DNA of 64,000 nt from CBDBKL01 sp965116215 (GCA_965116215.1 OZ220494.1:1612001-1676000), one strand, 5' to 3'; numbered from the stretch's first letter, positions 1-9,147 are shown. Notes: generated by a model not told the origin, from the letters alone. Made by a program: numbers and translations.

Positions 1-126
1 TATCATATCTATTGCCACTTGACCATCTTCAGCGAGGGTGACATCATAGCCTTCTTTTTTGAGCATGATATCTAAAAATTCTCTTATGGATTCCTCATCA
101 TCAATAACAAGAATTCGTGGCTTCAC
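1..126 (-). CDS. pilR: Type IV pilus response regulator PilR, N-terminal fragment
   Basis: Partial gene that runs off the left edge; only the first 42 codons are present. The reading on the minus strand begins with GTG at 124-126 and gives a receiver-domain start with a hydrophobic strand (RILVIDDEE) carrying the acidic pocket residues. A Shine-Dalgarno AGGGAG sits about six bases upstream. It begins 17 bases after the stop of the pilS-like kinase, the usual pilS-pilR order, so it is very likely the NtrC-type sigma-54 activator that controls pilin transcription. The ATPase and DNA-binding domains are outside the window, so the identity rests on the receiver start and the context. Confidence 0.8.
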   Translation of the reverse strand, partial: MKPRILVIDDEESIREFLDIMLKKEGYDVTLAEDGQVAIDMI

Positions 127-143
127 TAAGCACTCCCTTCCCT

Positions 144-1823
144 TTAGGCTATGAAACTTTTATTATCTAATTTTTTAGGTTTCTCTGCAAGTCTATTAAA
201 CTCTAAGATGAACTCAGTTCCTTTATTGATATCGCTGTTTACAAAAATCTGTCCTCCATGATGTTCAATAATCTTGTGAACTGTAGCAAGCCCGAGACCT
301 GTGCCTCCTTTTTTTGTTGTTAAAAAAGGCTCAAAAAGTCTTGCTAGTATTTCTGGAGGCATACCTATGCCATTATCTTGGACAATGACGACTAGAGTGC
401 CTCTTTTTCGAAAATAACTTTTGACATGTAATATGGGGTTCTCTGTTTTATTCATTGCTTGATAACTATTAATAAAAAGATTTAAGAAAACTTGCTTTAA
501 TTTATCATATGTTCCTTCAATTTGATGATTCGTATTTAATTCCAATTTGTGTTTTACATTTTTATTTAAATTTTCATTCATCTTTATCATCGAAAGGCAT
601 TCTAGGATTAATGTATTTATATCTATTGGATCAAAGCGTTCCTCCTCTTTTTTTGTAAAGTTTAGAAAGTCATTGATAAGCCCGTTTAATCTGTCAATCT
701 CTCTTAATGTAATAGTCATAAGTTTATTATCTTCGGGAGATGCTTTATCTTTCATCAACTGTATACTTCCGCTAATACTAGCCAATGGATTTCGTATTTC
801 GTGTGCAATGCTTGCTGATAATTGACCAATAGCAGCTAGCTTTTCTGATCGTCTCATAGCCTTTTCAAGCCGTTTAATTTGAGTGAGGTCTTCAAATATT
901 AAAACATAGCCACAAAACAGACCTTCGCGATCATAGATAGAACATGAATTGATTCCTAAGAGCAATTTTTCATCTTTTGAGTTCACATAAGGCATTTCAA
1001 AACGTTCTGTTTTTTTCTCTTGATAAGCTGTTTTATAAACTTCAATCACTCGATCCATTTCCGGGTGAATCTGTTTAAGACTTAAACCTATAATTTCCTT
1101 CTGATGTCCTAATATTTTTAAGGCAGACTTATTTGCGTGAAGGATTTGAAAATTTTTATCAATGGCCATTAAGCCAATTGTGAGGTTTTCGACAATCATT
1201 TCATTTAAGTTTTTTAGGATTTTAATATCTTTTTCTTTTTTAATGAGAATATCGCCCATTAAGTTGAGCTGTTCACTTAAATGTCCACTTAGGGCAGCTA
1301 TAACAAAGAATGCCAAGTTGTTAATGATTAAGGAAAGGTAAAGGCTTGGCCCCTCCAATTTGGAATCTAGAGCCAATAATAAACTGAAACAAATAGATGT
1401 TAGGAGAGATAAAGTAAAGGCACCGTGCTTTTGGAAAATGAATCCACATAGAATAATATTTACAAGATACATGAACAAAAATATGGGTTGTGCAATATCA
1501 GTATAGAAAATTAGCCCTGTGATAAAAAGAGTATCTATAAAAAATAAAAATGCAGACCAAATATGAGTGTGCTTTTTTTCTATAAAGAATAGATATAGAG
1601 AATGAATAATAAAATTTCCTGCCAACATACAGTATAAAGGTAGAATGACTTCTATATTTATAAACTCTGGTTGTTTTAGTTGAAAGAGAACTGTCAGTAA
1701 TGTAATAGTACTTAAAAATAAAATCCGTACTGTTTCAATGATAAGTAATCGCTTTTTAAATCTCTGGGAGTCTTTTTCGAGATCTGTGGTCATATGAAAT
1801 ATTTGAAAAAATAATGACCTCAT
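144..1823 (-). CDS. pilS: Membrane sensor histidine kinase PilS-like
   Basis: Sensor kinase expected to phosphorylate PilR. The N-terminal third is strongly hydrophobic with about six membrane segments (roughly residues 25-185). A PAS domain (about 210-320) precedes the kinase core. The H-box reads IAHEIRNPLA, with the phospho-accepting His near residue 341. The N-box (NLFINSYQA), G1 (DNGIGMP) and G2 (GGTGLGLA) motifs of the ATP-binding domain are intact. The open frame extends upstream to 1871 inside pilC; I prefer the ATG at 1821-1823, four bases after the pilC stop. Last complete gene of the pilB-pilT-pilC-pilS run. The ligand sensed cannot be read from the sequence. Confidence 0.88.
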   Translation of the reverse strand: MRSLFFQIFHMTTDLEKDSQRFKKRLLIIETVRILFLSTITLLTVLFQLKQPEFINIEVILPLYCMLAGNFIIHSLYLFFIEKKHTHIWSAFLFFIDTLFITGLIFYTDIAQPIFLFMYLVNIILCGFIFQKHGAFTLSLLTSICFSLLLALDSKLEGPSLYLSLIINNLAFFVIAALSGHLSEQLNLMGDILIKKEKDIKILKNLNEMIVENLTIGLMAIDKNFQILHANKSALKILGHQKEIIGLSLKQIHPEMDRVIEVYKTAYQEKKTERFEMPYVNSKDEKLLLGINSCSIYDREGLFCGYVLIFEDLTQIKRLEKAMRRSEKLAAIGQLSASIAHEIRNPLASISGSIQLMKDKASPEDNKLMTITLREIDRLNGLINDFLNFTKKEEERFDPIDINTLILECLSMIKMNENLNKNVKHKLELNTNHQIEGTYDKLKQVFLNLFINSYQAMNKTENPILHVKSYFRKRGTLVVIVQDNGIGMPPEILARLFEPFLTTKKGGTGLGLATVHKIIEHHGGQIFVNSDINKGTEFILEFNRLAEKPKKLDNKSFIA

Positions 1824-1827
1824 TGGT

Positions 1828-3030
1828 TTAAAAGGCTCCAGCCATGTTAAATATAGGTAGATACATTGCAATAACTATAGTGCAAACTATAGCACCAACA
1901 ACAATCATCATTATGGGTTCTATGATAGTTGTTAGAGCAGTCGCTGTATGTTCCACTTCCATTTCATAGAAATCTGCAATTTTAGATAACATAACATCTA
2001 ACTCTCCAGATTGTTCACCAATTTCTAACATTTGTATAACCATCTGGGGGATATACTTATTTGTTTTTAATGGAGTTATGAGGGTTTGTCCTCGAGTTAT
2101 AGAATCTTTTGATTGTAGAAGTGAGTTTTCAATGAAACTATTTCCAGAAACCTTTGCTGAAAGATCCAGTGCCTCAATAATATCAATTCCACTCATTAGC
2201 ATAGTAGACATTGTGCGAGTAAATCTAGCTATTGCAGATTTTTGAACTAGAGAGCCAAGAATGGGCAGGCGAAGAAGGATATAATCGAATTGCTTCTTCC
2301 CTTCGTTCGAGTTTTTCCAGACAAAGAGGCTATAAATTAAAGCGCCGAAACCTCCGAAGATCAAATACCAATAGTCTATAAAAAGATGGGATAGTCCTAC
2401 AATGAACTCTGTGAGAAATGGCAAGTCTGTTTTTGAATTCTTAAAGAGGTTTTCAAATTTTGGAATAACAAAAACAAGTATAACAGAGAGAATGATGGGG
2501 ATAATAAACATTATAACGGCCGGATACCATAAAGCCCCACGAATTTTACCATTGATTCGTCGTCTTATTTCAACATACTCAGCCAATCTACTTAAGACAA
2601 CATCTAAAACACCACCCTCTTCTCCTGCACGAGTGAGATTAATAAATAATGTATCAAAAATATTAGGAAATTTTCCCATAGCATTCGCTAATCTGGTTCC
2701 TGATTCAATGTCTTCTTTTATTTTTATAAGAGTGTGTTTTAAATTAGGCTTTTCTGTCGATTGTTGTAAACTTTCTAAACTTTGAACAATGGGGATACCA
2801 GAATTAATGAGCGTTGCGAATTGTCTTGAAAAAATCTGAAGGTCTTTGCTGCTTATTTTGCCCTGTGTTTTTTTCTCTGGGGATGTTTTTTCAATTTTTA
2901 TTTTCACCGATATTGGAATGAGTTGTTGAGATCTCAATTTAATACGGGCTTCTGTTTCTGTTGTTGCAGAAAGGTTTCCTGTAATCATTTTGCCTTCAAG
3001 AGTTTTGGCTTGGAATGTATAAGTTGCCAT
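1828..3030 (-). CDS. pilC: Type IV pilus inner-membrane platform protein PilC
   Basis: A 400-residue polytopic protein of the GspF/PilC family. It forms the inner-membrane platform on which the PilB and PilT motors act. Two tandem T2SF domains are visible (about residues 70-195 and 270-395). Each begins with a cytoplasmic helical bundle, as in FSRQFATLINSGIPIV and FTRTMSTMLMSGIDII, and they are separated by long hydrophobic helices; a final membrane helix ends near the C-terminus. Length is normal for the family. The start codon follows the pilT stop with no gap, which implies translational coupling. Confidence 0.95.
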   Translation of the reverse strand: MATYTFQAKTLEGKMITGNLSATTETEARIKLRSQQLIPISVKIKIEKTSPEKKTQGKISSKDLQIFSRQFATLINSGIPIVQSLESLQQSTEKPNLKHTLIKIKEDIESGTRLANAMGKFPNIFDTLFINLTRAGEEGGVLDVVLSRLAEYVEIRRRINGKIRGALWYPAVIMFIIPIILSVILVFVIPKFENLFKNSKTDLPFLTEFIVGLSHLFIDYWYLIFGGFGALIYSLFVWKNSNEGKKQFDYILLRLPILGSLVQKSAIARFTRTMSTMLMSGIDIIEALDLSAKVSGNSFIENSLLQSKDSITRGQTLITPLKTNKYIPQMVIQMLEIGEQSGELDVMLSKIADFYEMEVEHTATALTTIIEPIMMIVVGAIVCTIVIAMYLPIFNMAGAF

Positions 3031-4107
3031 TTAGAAACCAGCCTTTTTGATAAGACGGTCTAGTTCTTCTGGGTCAGGACTATGTTTAAAGGCTTCTTTA
3101 AGCTCTACTTTTCTCTTTAGAATCAAGTTGAGTAGAGATTGATTCATTGTTTGCATTCCTGTTTTGGCTTGTCCGACTTGCATGTTGCTATACACTTGAT
3201 GCAATTTATCCTCTCTAATTAGATTTCGTATGGCCGGTGTCGGAACGAGCACTTCATAGGCCAGTTCAAGTCCTCCACTTTTTCCAGGTAAAAGTTGCTG
3301 AGAGATAATACCAACTAATATAAAGCTCATTTGTACTCGGACTCTATTTTGTTGCTCTGATGGGAAAACAGTAACAAGTCGACTTACCGTCTGAACAGCA
3401 CTATTTGTATGTAGTGTTGTAAGGACAAGGTGACCTGTTTCTGCTAAGCGTAGGGCTTGCTCAATAGTTTCCAAGTCTCTGAGTTCTCCAATGAGGCAGT
3501 AATTCGGATCTTGTCTTAAGAGGTGTTTCGTGGAATTTTGATAAGACCAGGTGTCAGGCCCTACTTCTCTTTGAGAGACAATGCTCTGTTTGTGGTGGTG
3601 AATATATTCTATAGGGTCTTCGATGGTAATGATATGACTTCTATGTTCTGCGTTGACCTTATCTATTAGAGATGCGAGTGTTGTCGATTTTCCTGACCCT
3701 GTTGGCCCTGTTACTAATATTAATCCATTGGGTGCATTTGTAAAATTTGCGACGGAAGAAGAAAGCCCTAATTGTTCAAAGTTAGGAATTTTATAGGGAA
3801 CTCTACGAAAGGCACCTGACACCGCCCCTTTTTGATAGAATAGATTTCCTCTAAATCGTGCGGTCTGTTTCCATCCAAAACTGAAATCTAGCTCTTTTGT
3901 CTCTTCAAATCTTGCTTTTTGTTTATCTGTTAAAACAGAATAACAAAGACGTTTTGTATCTTCGCTTGTTAGCTTAGGGGCTTTTATTCTTAAGATCTGC
4001 CCCCCTATACGTACAATAGGTGCAGAACCTGTGACAATATGTAGATCTGTTGCATGCTCTTTATCAATAACAACTTTTAATATCTGTTGTAATGTGAGGT
4101 TGATCAT
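3031..4107 (-). CDS. pilT: Pilus retraction ATPase PilT
   Basis: Hexameric ATPase that powers pilus disassembly and twitching. Walker A GPTGSGKS lies at residues 134-141, the Asp box around TIEDPIEYIH, a Walker B-like GELRD near 207, and the His box around TTLHTNSA. The PilT-specific AIRNLIRE motif at 292-299, needed for retraction in characterised PilT proteins, is intact, which separates it from PilB. The segment before Walker B (about 190-206) departs from the usual ALRQDPD-type sequence, but the catalytic Glu is kept. ATG overlaps the pilB stop by four bases. A second PilT-like gene lies at 57367-58578. Confidence 0.95.
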   Translation of the reverse strand: MINLTLQQILKVVIDKEHATDLHIVTGSAPIVRIGGQILRIKAPKLTSEDTKRLCYSVLTDKQKARFEETKELDFSFGWKQTARFRGNLFYQKGAVSGAFRRVPYKIPNFEQLGLSSSVANFTNAPNGLILVTGPTGSGKSTTLASLIDKVNAEHRSHIITIEDPIEYIHHHKQSIVSQREVGPDTWSYQNSTKHLLRQDPNYCLIGELRDLETIEQALRLAETGHLVLTTLHTNSAVQTVSRLVTVFPSEQQNRVRVQMSFILVGIISQQLLPGKSGGLELAYEVLVPTPAIRNLIREDKLHQVYSNMQVGQAKTGMQTMNQSLLNLILKRKVELKEAFKHSPDPEELDRLIKKAGF

Positions 4108-5840
4108 TTTAAGTCCTTAGTTGAGCTATTGATGACCTCACTTATTGTAATTTCGCCTTCTTTTAATTTTTTTAGAGCTGATTTTCTAAGTGTTTTCATT
4201 CCTGATTTGAGAGCACATCTTTTTAATTCCATGGGACTTACTCTTTGAAATACTAACTTTTTGAGTTTATCTGTGAATGTCATAACTTCATAAATAGCCA
4301 TTCTACCCTTAAAGCCCGTTCCATTACATTGATGACATCCTGTCCCTTTCATCACTTGAAATGTTCCAATTTCTTCTTTTGGTACTTCTAGATCTATTAA
4401 TACTTGAGGGTCCACTGAGATTGGGGTTTTACAGGAGTTACAAATTTTTCTCACAAGTCTTTGGGCCACAATAAGATTTATTGTCGATGTTACAAGAAAA
4501 GGTTCTATACCCATATTTAATAATCTATTTACAGTTGAGGGTGCATCGTTTGTATGGAGAGTGCTCACTACAAGGTGACCTGTTAAGGCGGCCTTAAATG
4601 CAACTTCAGCCGTTTCCAGGTCGCGAATTTCACCCACCATTAGAATATCTGGATCTTGCCGTAGAAAGCTCCTTAATGCAGACGCAAAATTAAGGTCAAT
4701 AGCAGAGTTCATTTGAACCTGATTAATGCCTTCTAGGTTGAATTCGACAGGATCTTCTGCGGTTGAAAGGTTCACATTGGGTTTATTAAGTTCTGCTAAT
4801 GCAGAATAAATCGTTGTTGTTTTTCCTGACCCTGTGGGTCCTGTTATCAATACCATTCCATAAGGTTGATATATCCCATCTTGAAACGTATCGAGTTGTT
4901 CTTGTGTAAATCCTAGACGAGTCATGTCTAATTGAAGAGTTGACTTATCTAATAGACGCATAACAACTTTTTCTCCAAATAACGTTGGGAGAACGCTGAC
5001 ACGAAAATCAATTTCCTGATTGTCTTTTAAAGTTATTTTTAATCGGCCGTCTTGAGGTCGTCGTCTTTCTGCAATATCCAACTTGCTCATAACTTTTAAA
5101 CGGCTAGTGACCGCACTGGCGATTTCGGAGCTGGGTTGGATTTTTTCATGTAATTGTCCATCAACACGAAACCGTATGCGGAATTTTTTTTCATAGGGCT
5201 CGATGTGAATATCTGATGCCTTGAGTTTAATGGCTTCACTTAACATGAGGTTGACAAACTTTATAATAGGCGGACTATTCTCTGATTTTTTTGTATCTAT
5301 AGATGTAGATGTAGATGTAGATGTAGATGTAGATGTAGATGTAGATGTAGATGACATTTTTTCGACAAAAGTGTCTTTTTCTACTTCTGTTAATATCTCT
5401 TCATATCTTACTTCTGTTTGATAGTATCTTTCAATGGCACTTGTGATTTGAGCTTCTACAGAGAGAGCGATTTCAATTTTACAATGAGTGAGGAATGATA
5501 AATCATCTCGAACAGCTACATTAGATGGGTCAGCCATTGCTACAACAAGTGTATTAGAAGCTTTTGAAATGGGAATGAGTTTATTTTTTTCGCAGAAGTG
5601 GCGAGGGATAAGTTTGATAACCTCTGGGTCGATCTCAAAAGTTGATAGATTGATGGATGGAACAGAATATTGCTCAGACATAAATTCAATGAGCTGTTCT
5701 TCATTGACGTACCCTAGCTTTATAAGAGTTTCACCAAGACGCCCACCCATTGCCTTTTGTTCTTTGAGTGCTTGTTCTAATTGATGAATATTAATAAAAT
5801 TTTTGCGAACTAAGATTTCCCCAATATTTTTTGCACCCAT
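4104..5840 (-). CDS. pilB: Pilus extension ATPase PilB
   Basis: 578-residue assembly ATPase of the GspE/PilB family. An MshEN-type N-terminal domain (about 1-140) is joined by a linker to the ATPase core. Walker A GPTGSGKT is at 334-341, AEDPVEF is the Asp box, GEIRD holds the catalytic Glu, and STLHTND is the His box. A zinc-binding tetracysteine is formed by Cys467, 470, 502 and 505. The linker holds a Ser-Thr run at about 163-180 encoded by a perfect hexanucleotide microsatellite, which is unusual. It is first in the pil run, and a GGGGGG-type ribosome site precedes the ATG. A well-supported call; only the linker is odd. Confidence 0.95.
   Translation of the reverse strand: MGAKNIGEILVRKNFINIHQLEQALKEQKAMGGRLGETLIKLGYVNEEQLIEFMSEQYSVPSINLSTFEIDPEVIKLIPRHFCEKNKLIPISKASNTLVVAMADPSNVAVRDDLSFLTHCKIEIALSVEAQITSAIERYYQTEVRYEEILTEVEKDTFVEKMSSTSTSTSTSTSTSTSTSIDTKKSENSPPIIKFVNLMLSEAIKLKASDIHIEPYEKKFRIRFRVDGQLHEKIQPSSEIASAVTSRLKVMSKLDIAERRRPQDGRLKITLKDNQEIDFRVSVLPTLFGEKVVMRLLDKSTLQLDMTRLGFTQEQLDTFQDGIYQPYGMVLITGPTGSGKTTTIYSALAELNKPNVNLSTAEDPVEFNLEGINQVQMNSAIDLNFASALRSFLRQDPDILMVGEIRDLETAEVAFKAALTGHLVVSTLHTNDAPSTVNRLLNMGIEPFLVTSTINLIVAQRLVRKICNSCKTPISVDPQVLIDLEVPKEEIGTFQVMKGTGCHQCNGTGFKGRMAIYEVMTFTDKLKKLVFQRVSPMELKRCALKSGMKTLRKSALKKLKEGEITISEVINSSTKDLK
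5302..5349. repeat. Hexanucleotide microsatellite inside pilB
   Basis: Eight perfect head-to-tail copies of GATGTA (plus strand), flanked by one degenerate copy on each side. On the coding strand it encodes alternating Ser and Thr in the linker between the MshEN domain and the ATPase. Because the unit is six bases, gain or loss of copies keeps the frame, so copy number could vary between cells without destroying PilB. Confidence 0.95.
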
Positions 5841-5994
5841 ATTTTATATTCCCCCCAAATGAGCCACTTTTGTGCCGATTGAAACTTGTTTTAGTAAAGA
5901 AGTTTCCTACCTATATTCTACATTTAGGTGACATTTTTTGTAACTAGAAAAAGGTCTTTAAAATTAAAATTTTTGAAATTCTGAAGGTCCCTAT

Positions 5995-6954
5995 TTATTT
6001 TATGGGCTTTTCTGTCGCCTTATTCAGAGTTTGGGTCTTTATATAGCTTATATCTTTTTTAATTTGTTTTGATAGTTTTTCTGCCGAAGAGAAAGCGATT
6101 TCATCTCGAATTCGATCTTTAAATTGAAAAGTGAGATCTTTTCCATATAAGTTTTCATTAAAATTTAATAAATGTACCTCTACCTTAGGAGTGGTGTTTA
6201 AGAAATGTTTGAATGTTGGACAATAGCCAATATTGGAAAGAGCATCAAAATACTTTCCGTTTATTTTGACTTGTCCATAATAGACCCCATTTTTAGGGTA
6301 AATTTCAGATTCTGTTTTGATGTTTGCCGTGGGAAAGCCCATTGAAGCTCCTCGTCCATCACCTCTTATAACAACTCCAGAAATATAAAAGGATCTTCCT
6401 AGAAGTATGTTGGCTTCAGAAATATTTCCTAACTGTATTTGTTTTCTAATTCGAGTACTAGATATTATTTTTTTCTTGTATGATATAGGGGGCTCAAGGA
6501 TAAGTTTAATATCTAATTTTTTTAGAATATCCTTTAAATATTTTAGAGTCCCAGATCGCTCTTTGCCGAAGCTAAAGTCATAACCGGCAACTATAACTTT
6601 AGGTTGGAGCTTTGGAATAATGAATTTTAATAAAAAATCCTCAGGTAATAGGAGGCTTAAGTCACGAGTGAAGGGCTGTATAATAAGATGTTGTATCTTC
6701 AGTTTTTCAAATGTACGTATTTGATCATCAAAACTAAAAATTCTTGTAACAGGGGCTTCGGGATTTAAAATTTTTCTAGGGTGGGGGTGAAATGTAAAAA
6801 CAACTGATTCAAAAGGGGGGTTTTTTTGGGCAACTTTTAACAGAGTTGAAATAATTTTGCGATGTCCTAAATGGATGCCATCAAAGTTTCCTAATGTGAG
6901 AATAGAACCTTTGAGTGGCCGAGGGAGGGTATGGACGTCTTTCCAAATGTGCAA
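5995..6954 (-). CDS. ribF: Bifunctional riboflavin kinase / FAD synthetase
   Basis: Converts riboflavin to FMN and then FAD in the cytoplasm. The N-terminal half shows the nucleotidyltransferase signature (LGNFDGIHLGHRKI, with the HxGH-type motif) and the ISSTRIR motif. The C-terminal half is the flavokinase domain with RGDGRGASMGFPTANI, containing the PTAN motif. At 319 residues it has normal length. The start is TTG at 6952-6954, with an AAAGGAG ribosome site about five bases upstream. It lies about 4 kb from the ribE-ribBA-ribH run on the opposite strand and follows no obvious operon partner. Confidence 0.93.
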   Translation of the reverse strand: MHIWKDVHTLPRPLKGSILTLGNFDGIHLGHRKIISTLLKVAQKNPPFESVVFTFHPHPRKILNPEAPVTRIFSFDDQIRTFEKLKIQHLIIQPFTRDLSLLLPEDFLLKFIIPKLQPKVIVAGYDFSFGKERSGTLKYLKDILKKLDIKLILEPPISYKKKIISSTRIRKQIQLGNISEANILLGRSFYISGVVIRGDGRGASMGFPTANIKTESEIYPKNGVYYGQVKINGKYFDALSNIGYCPTFKHFLNTTPKVEVHLLNFNENLYGKDLTFQFKDRIRDEIAFSSAEKLSKQIKKDISYIKTQTLNKATEKPIK

Positions 6955-7108
6955 AGGAACTCCTTTAAGGAATGTGGCTTCACTTCAATCTCCCTCTTTC
7001 CAAGAATTTTCAAAAGAAAACCTTATTTGTAAAGAGGGTTGTGCTTTAAAGGACATAAGATAATGATACACTGACAATAATTGCTACGAGATGATGAATC
7101 TTTCTTTT

Positions 7109-7849
7109 TTAAAATAAGTCTGTCTCATCGTCATCATCATCTGTGGAAAGGTTATCATAGTCATCATCTATGAAGTCATTTTCCAGATCCTCAAGATCAT
7201 CATAGTCATTTGATTGTAGGTCATCATCTGTGTTTTCAAAATGTCTTTCATCCATATCATCGAATCTTGAAGATATTTCTTTATTATCCTCACTTTTTAT
7301 CGTTCTTGTTGTTTCAAGATTGGCCAGAGGGTTGGTTATTGAATGTTTGGGAGGGTTTTCGTCTTTTGTAATTTCGGCAAGGCTTCGGACTGTGGGTTTA
7401 TTGAACTCTTTTCGGGAGGTGGGTTTTTTAGAAGATTGTTTTTTCCCAGTTGTTTTTTTCTTTGTCTTTTTTTGGGTTAAGGTTTTGGTTTTCTTCCGAG
7501 AGGCCCTTTTTTTAGAAGCTCGTTTTTTCCCGGTCGTTTTTTTCTTTGCCTTTTTTTGGGTTAAGGTTTTGGTTTTCTTCCGAGAGGCCCTTTTTTTAGA
7601 AGCTCGTTTTTTCCCGGTCGTTTTTTTCTTTGCCTTTTTTTTGTTTAAAGATTTGGCTTTCTTTCTGGAGGTGGTTTTCTTTGAAGTTCGTTTTTTCCCG
7701 GTTGTTTTTTTCTTTGCCTTTTTTTTGTTTAAAGATTTGGTTTTCTTCCGAGAGGCCCTTTTTTTAGAATATTGGTTTTTCCCAGTTGCTTTTTTCTTTG
7801 CTATTTGTTTTCGAGTCTTTTTACTTTTTATTCGTCTCTTCTTGGCCAT
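7109..7849 (-). CDS. Lysine-rich H1-like repeat protein with acidic tail
   Basis: 246 residues with extreme charge segregation. Residues 1-150 are almost entirely Lys, Arg, Ser, Thr and Ala in repeats such as KKKTTGKKRASKK. Residues 195-246 are rich in Asp and Glu (for example IDDDYDNL). The basic part is built from a 28-residue unit. Bacterial histone H1-like proteins with such Lys-Ala/Ser repeats bind DNA non-specifically; DNA compaction is the reasonable inference, but low-complexity sequence makes homology claims weak. The acidic tail could shield or recruit partners. An AGAGGA ribosome site precedes the ATG. It lies downstream of the Tyr/Asn-rich lipoprotein gene on the same strand. Confidence 0.7.
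   Translation of the reverse strand: MAKKRRIKSKKTRKQIAKKKATGKNQYSKKRASRKKTKSLNKKKAKKKTTGKKRTSKKTTSRKKAKSLNKKKAKKKTTGKKRASKKRASRKKTKTLTQKKAKKKTTGKKRASKKRASRKKTKTLTQKKTKKKTTGKKQSSKKPTSRKEFNKPTVRSLAEITKDENPPKHSITNPLANLETTRTIKSEDNKEISSRFDDMDERHFENTDDDLQSNDYDDLEDLENDFIDDDYDNLSTDDDDDETDLF
7417..7800. repeat. 84-bp coding tandem repeat in the H1-like gene
   Basis: Period 84 bases (28 codons), with units beginning near 7417, 7501, 7585 and 7669 and a partial unit from 7753. The unit starting at 7501 is identical over its first half to the next one, and later units diverge. This points to recent in-frame duplication. Confidence 0.85.
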
Positions 7850-7962
7850 TGTATGATCCTCTATTGAAAAATATGTTTTTATAATTAATAGAAAAGTCTA
7901 TAAATGGGAGTGTCTATAAAAATCAATATTTTTTCTTTGATTTAAGGCTTCCGTCGTGAGAA

Positions 7963-9087
7963 TCAGGGGATGATATTATCTAAGGTCCGTGCTATTGATG
8001 GGGGGAAAATCAGTGCGAGATAGACCCCTCCCGACACGCCGCCACTAGATGGGACAAGAGCAAAATAGCCAATGGTTTGTCGCTTAGATTTTGTGTGAAT
8101 AGGAAATCTGAGCCCTACTGGCCAGGAATAGTCTTCAATGGGATAATAGATCGCAAAGGCCCCTTTTCCCAGATAAAGATGAATAGTTTCATTACCTTTG
8201 CTCAAATGTATTCCTACGCTGGGGAGTTCTCCTCCAGGAATTCCAGGCAAGGGTTGGCCGTTGGGTAATCTTTTAATAATGCCCCCTGGTGGACCATGGA
8301 AGACATAGGGTAATGGCATATAAATTTCCATGGCGGGAGTACCGTTCCTGTGGGTAAAGGTACTATAGGCCCCTGGCATTCCAGGAATCGGAGTGTAGGG
8401 TGCGGTCCCTCCCAGTGGGGGGATGAGGGTGGGTGCGCTCAGTATAACCGCATTGTTGCGCCTATCTAGCCGTATAACCTCATGGTTATAAAAGGGACCT
8501 CTATTGAGCCTATAGCTCATATCTAGCTGATCTAGTGGGTGAGTCGTTGTATAGCGATTGGGTGGGTTGCTGTAGTTATAAGGTGATCCGTTGTATCTAT
8601 TATAGTTGGTGTAGGGATTGGGAGTATTGCGAGCATTGCGATTGTAATAGAAGTTGTTGTCGTAGGGATTGGGTGGGTTGCTGTAGTTATAAGGTGAGTC
8701 GTTGTATCTATTATAGTTGGTGTAGGGATTGGGAGTATTGCGATTGTAATAGAAGTTGTTGTCGTAGGGATTGGGTGGGTTGCTGTAGTTATAAGGTGAG
8801 TCGTTGTATCTATTATAGTTGGTGTAGGGATTGGGAGTATTGCGATTGTAATAGAAGTTGTTGTCGTAGGGATTGGGTGGGTTGCTGTAGTTATAAGGTG
8901 AGTCGTTGTATCTATTATAGTTGGTGTAGGGATTGGGAGTATTGCGATTGTAGTAGGAATAGTCCTCATTGTCGTTATCGTCATTGTTGTTGTAGCCTTG
9001 GTGATCGCAGTGAGTTAGGGTCAATAGGCAGAGGGGTAAAAAGAGACTGAGGATCAGCCTTTTTGGTGTTTTATTACGGAAAATCAT
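7963..9087 (-). CDS. Tyr/Asn/Pro-rich repeat lipoprotein, unknown function
   Basis: Unknown protein. From the ATG at 9085-9087 it has a classical lipoprotein signal: a basic start, a hydrophobic stretch (LILSLFLPLCLLTL) and the lipobox LTHC. The frame also opens further upstream at 9147 (20 extra residues), but that would bury the signal peptide. After an Asn/Asp-rich stretch there are four 34-residue repeats of the type NRNTPNPYTNYNRYN. A non-repetitive C-terminal domain of about 190 residues follows, rich in Gly and Pro (LIPPLGGTAPYTPIP). It is probably surface-attached or periplasmic. It resembles the small lipoprotein at 9469-9786 only in composition. I recognise no family. Confidence 0.7.
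   Translation of the reverse strand: MIFRNKTPKRLILSLFLPLCLLTLTHCDHQGYNNNDDNDNEDYSYYNRNTPNPYTNYNRYNDSPYNYSNPPNPYDNNFYYNRNTPNPYTNYNRYNDSPYNYSNPPNPYDNNFYYNRNTPNPYTNYNRYNDSPYNYSNPPNPYDNNFYYNRNARNTPNPYTNYNRYNGSPYNYSNPPNRYTTTHPLDQLDMSYRLNRGPFYNHEVIRLDRRNNAVILSAPTLIPPLGGTAPYTPIPGMPGAYSTFTHRNGTPAMEIYMPLPYVFHGPPGGIIKRLPNGQPLPGIPGGELPSVGIHLSKGNETIHLYLGKGAFAIYYPIEDYSWPVGLRFPIHTKSKRQTIGYFALVPSSGGVSGGVYLALIFPPSIARTLDNIIP
8550..8960. repeat. 102-bp coding tandem repeat in the lipoprotein gene
   Basis: Four copies of a 102-base unit (34 codons). The middle copies are virtually identical at DNA level; the copy nearest the C-terminal domain carries a short insertion and several substitutions. All six frames stay open over much of it because the unit is a multiple of three. 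Confidence 0.9.
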
Positions 9088-9147
9088 AAGCCAGAACTTC
9101 TTCTGGGCTTCAGTCGATGAATGCAAAAGATCTGTTGCAGAAATCAT

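Noticed and set aside
5221..5421. Asp/Val-repeat open frame
   Set aside because: It is the antisense reading of the pilB microsatellite.
7230..7856. Phe-rich open frame opposite the H1-like gene
   Set aside because: Antisense of a Lys-rich coding sequence; low-complexity artefact.
8535..9050. Long open frames on both strands across the lipoprotein repeats
   Set aside because: They arise because the 102-base unit is a multiple of three and lacks stops in several frames; no ribosome sites or recognisable proteins.
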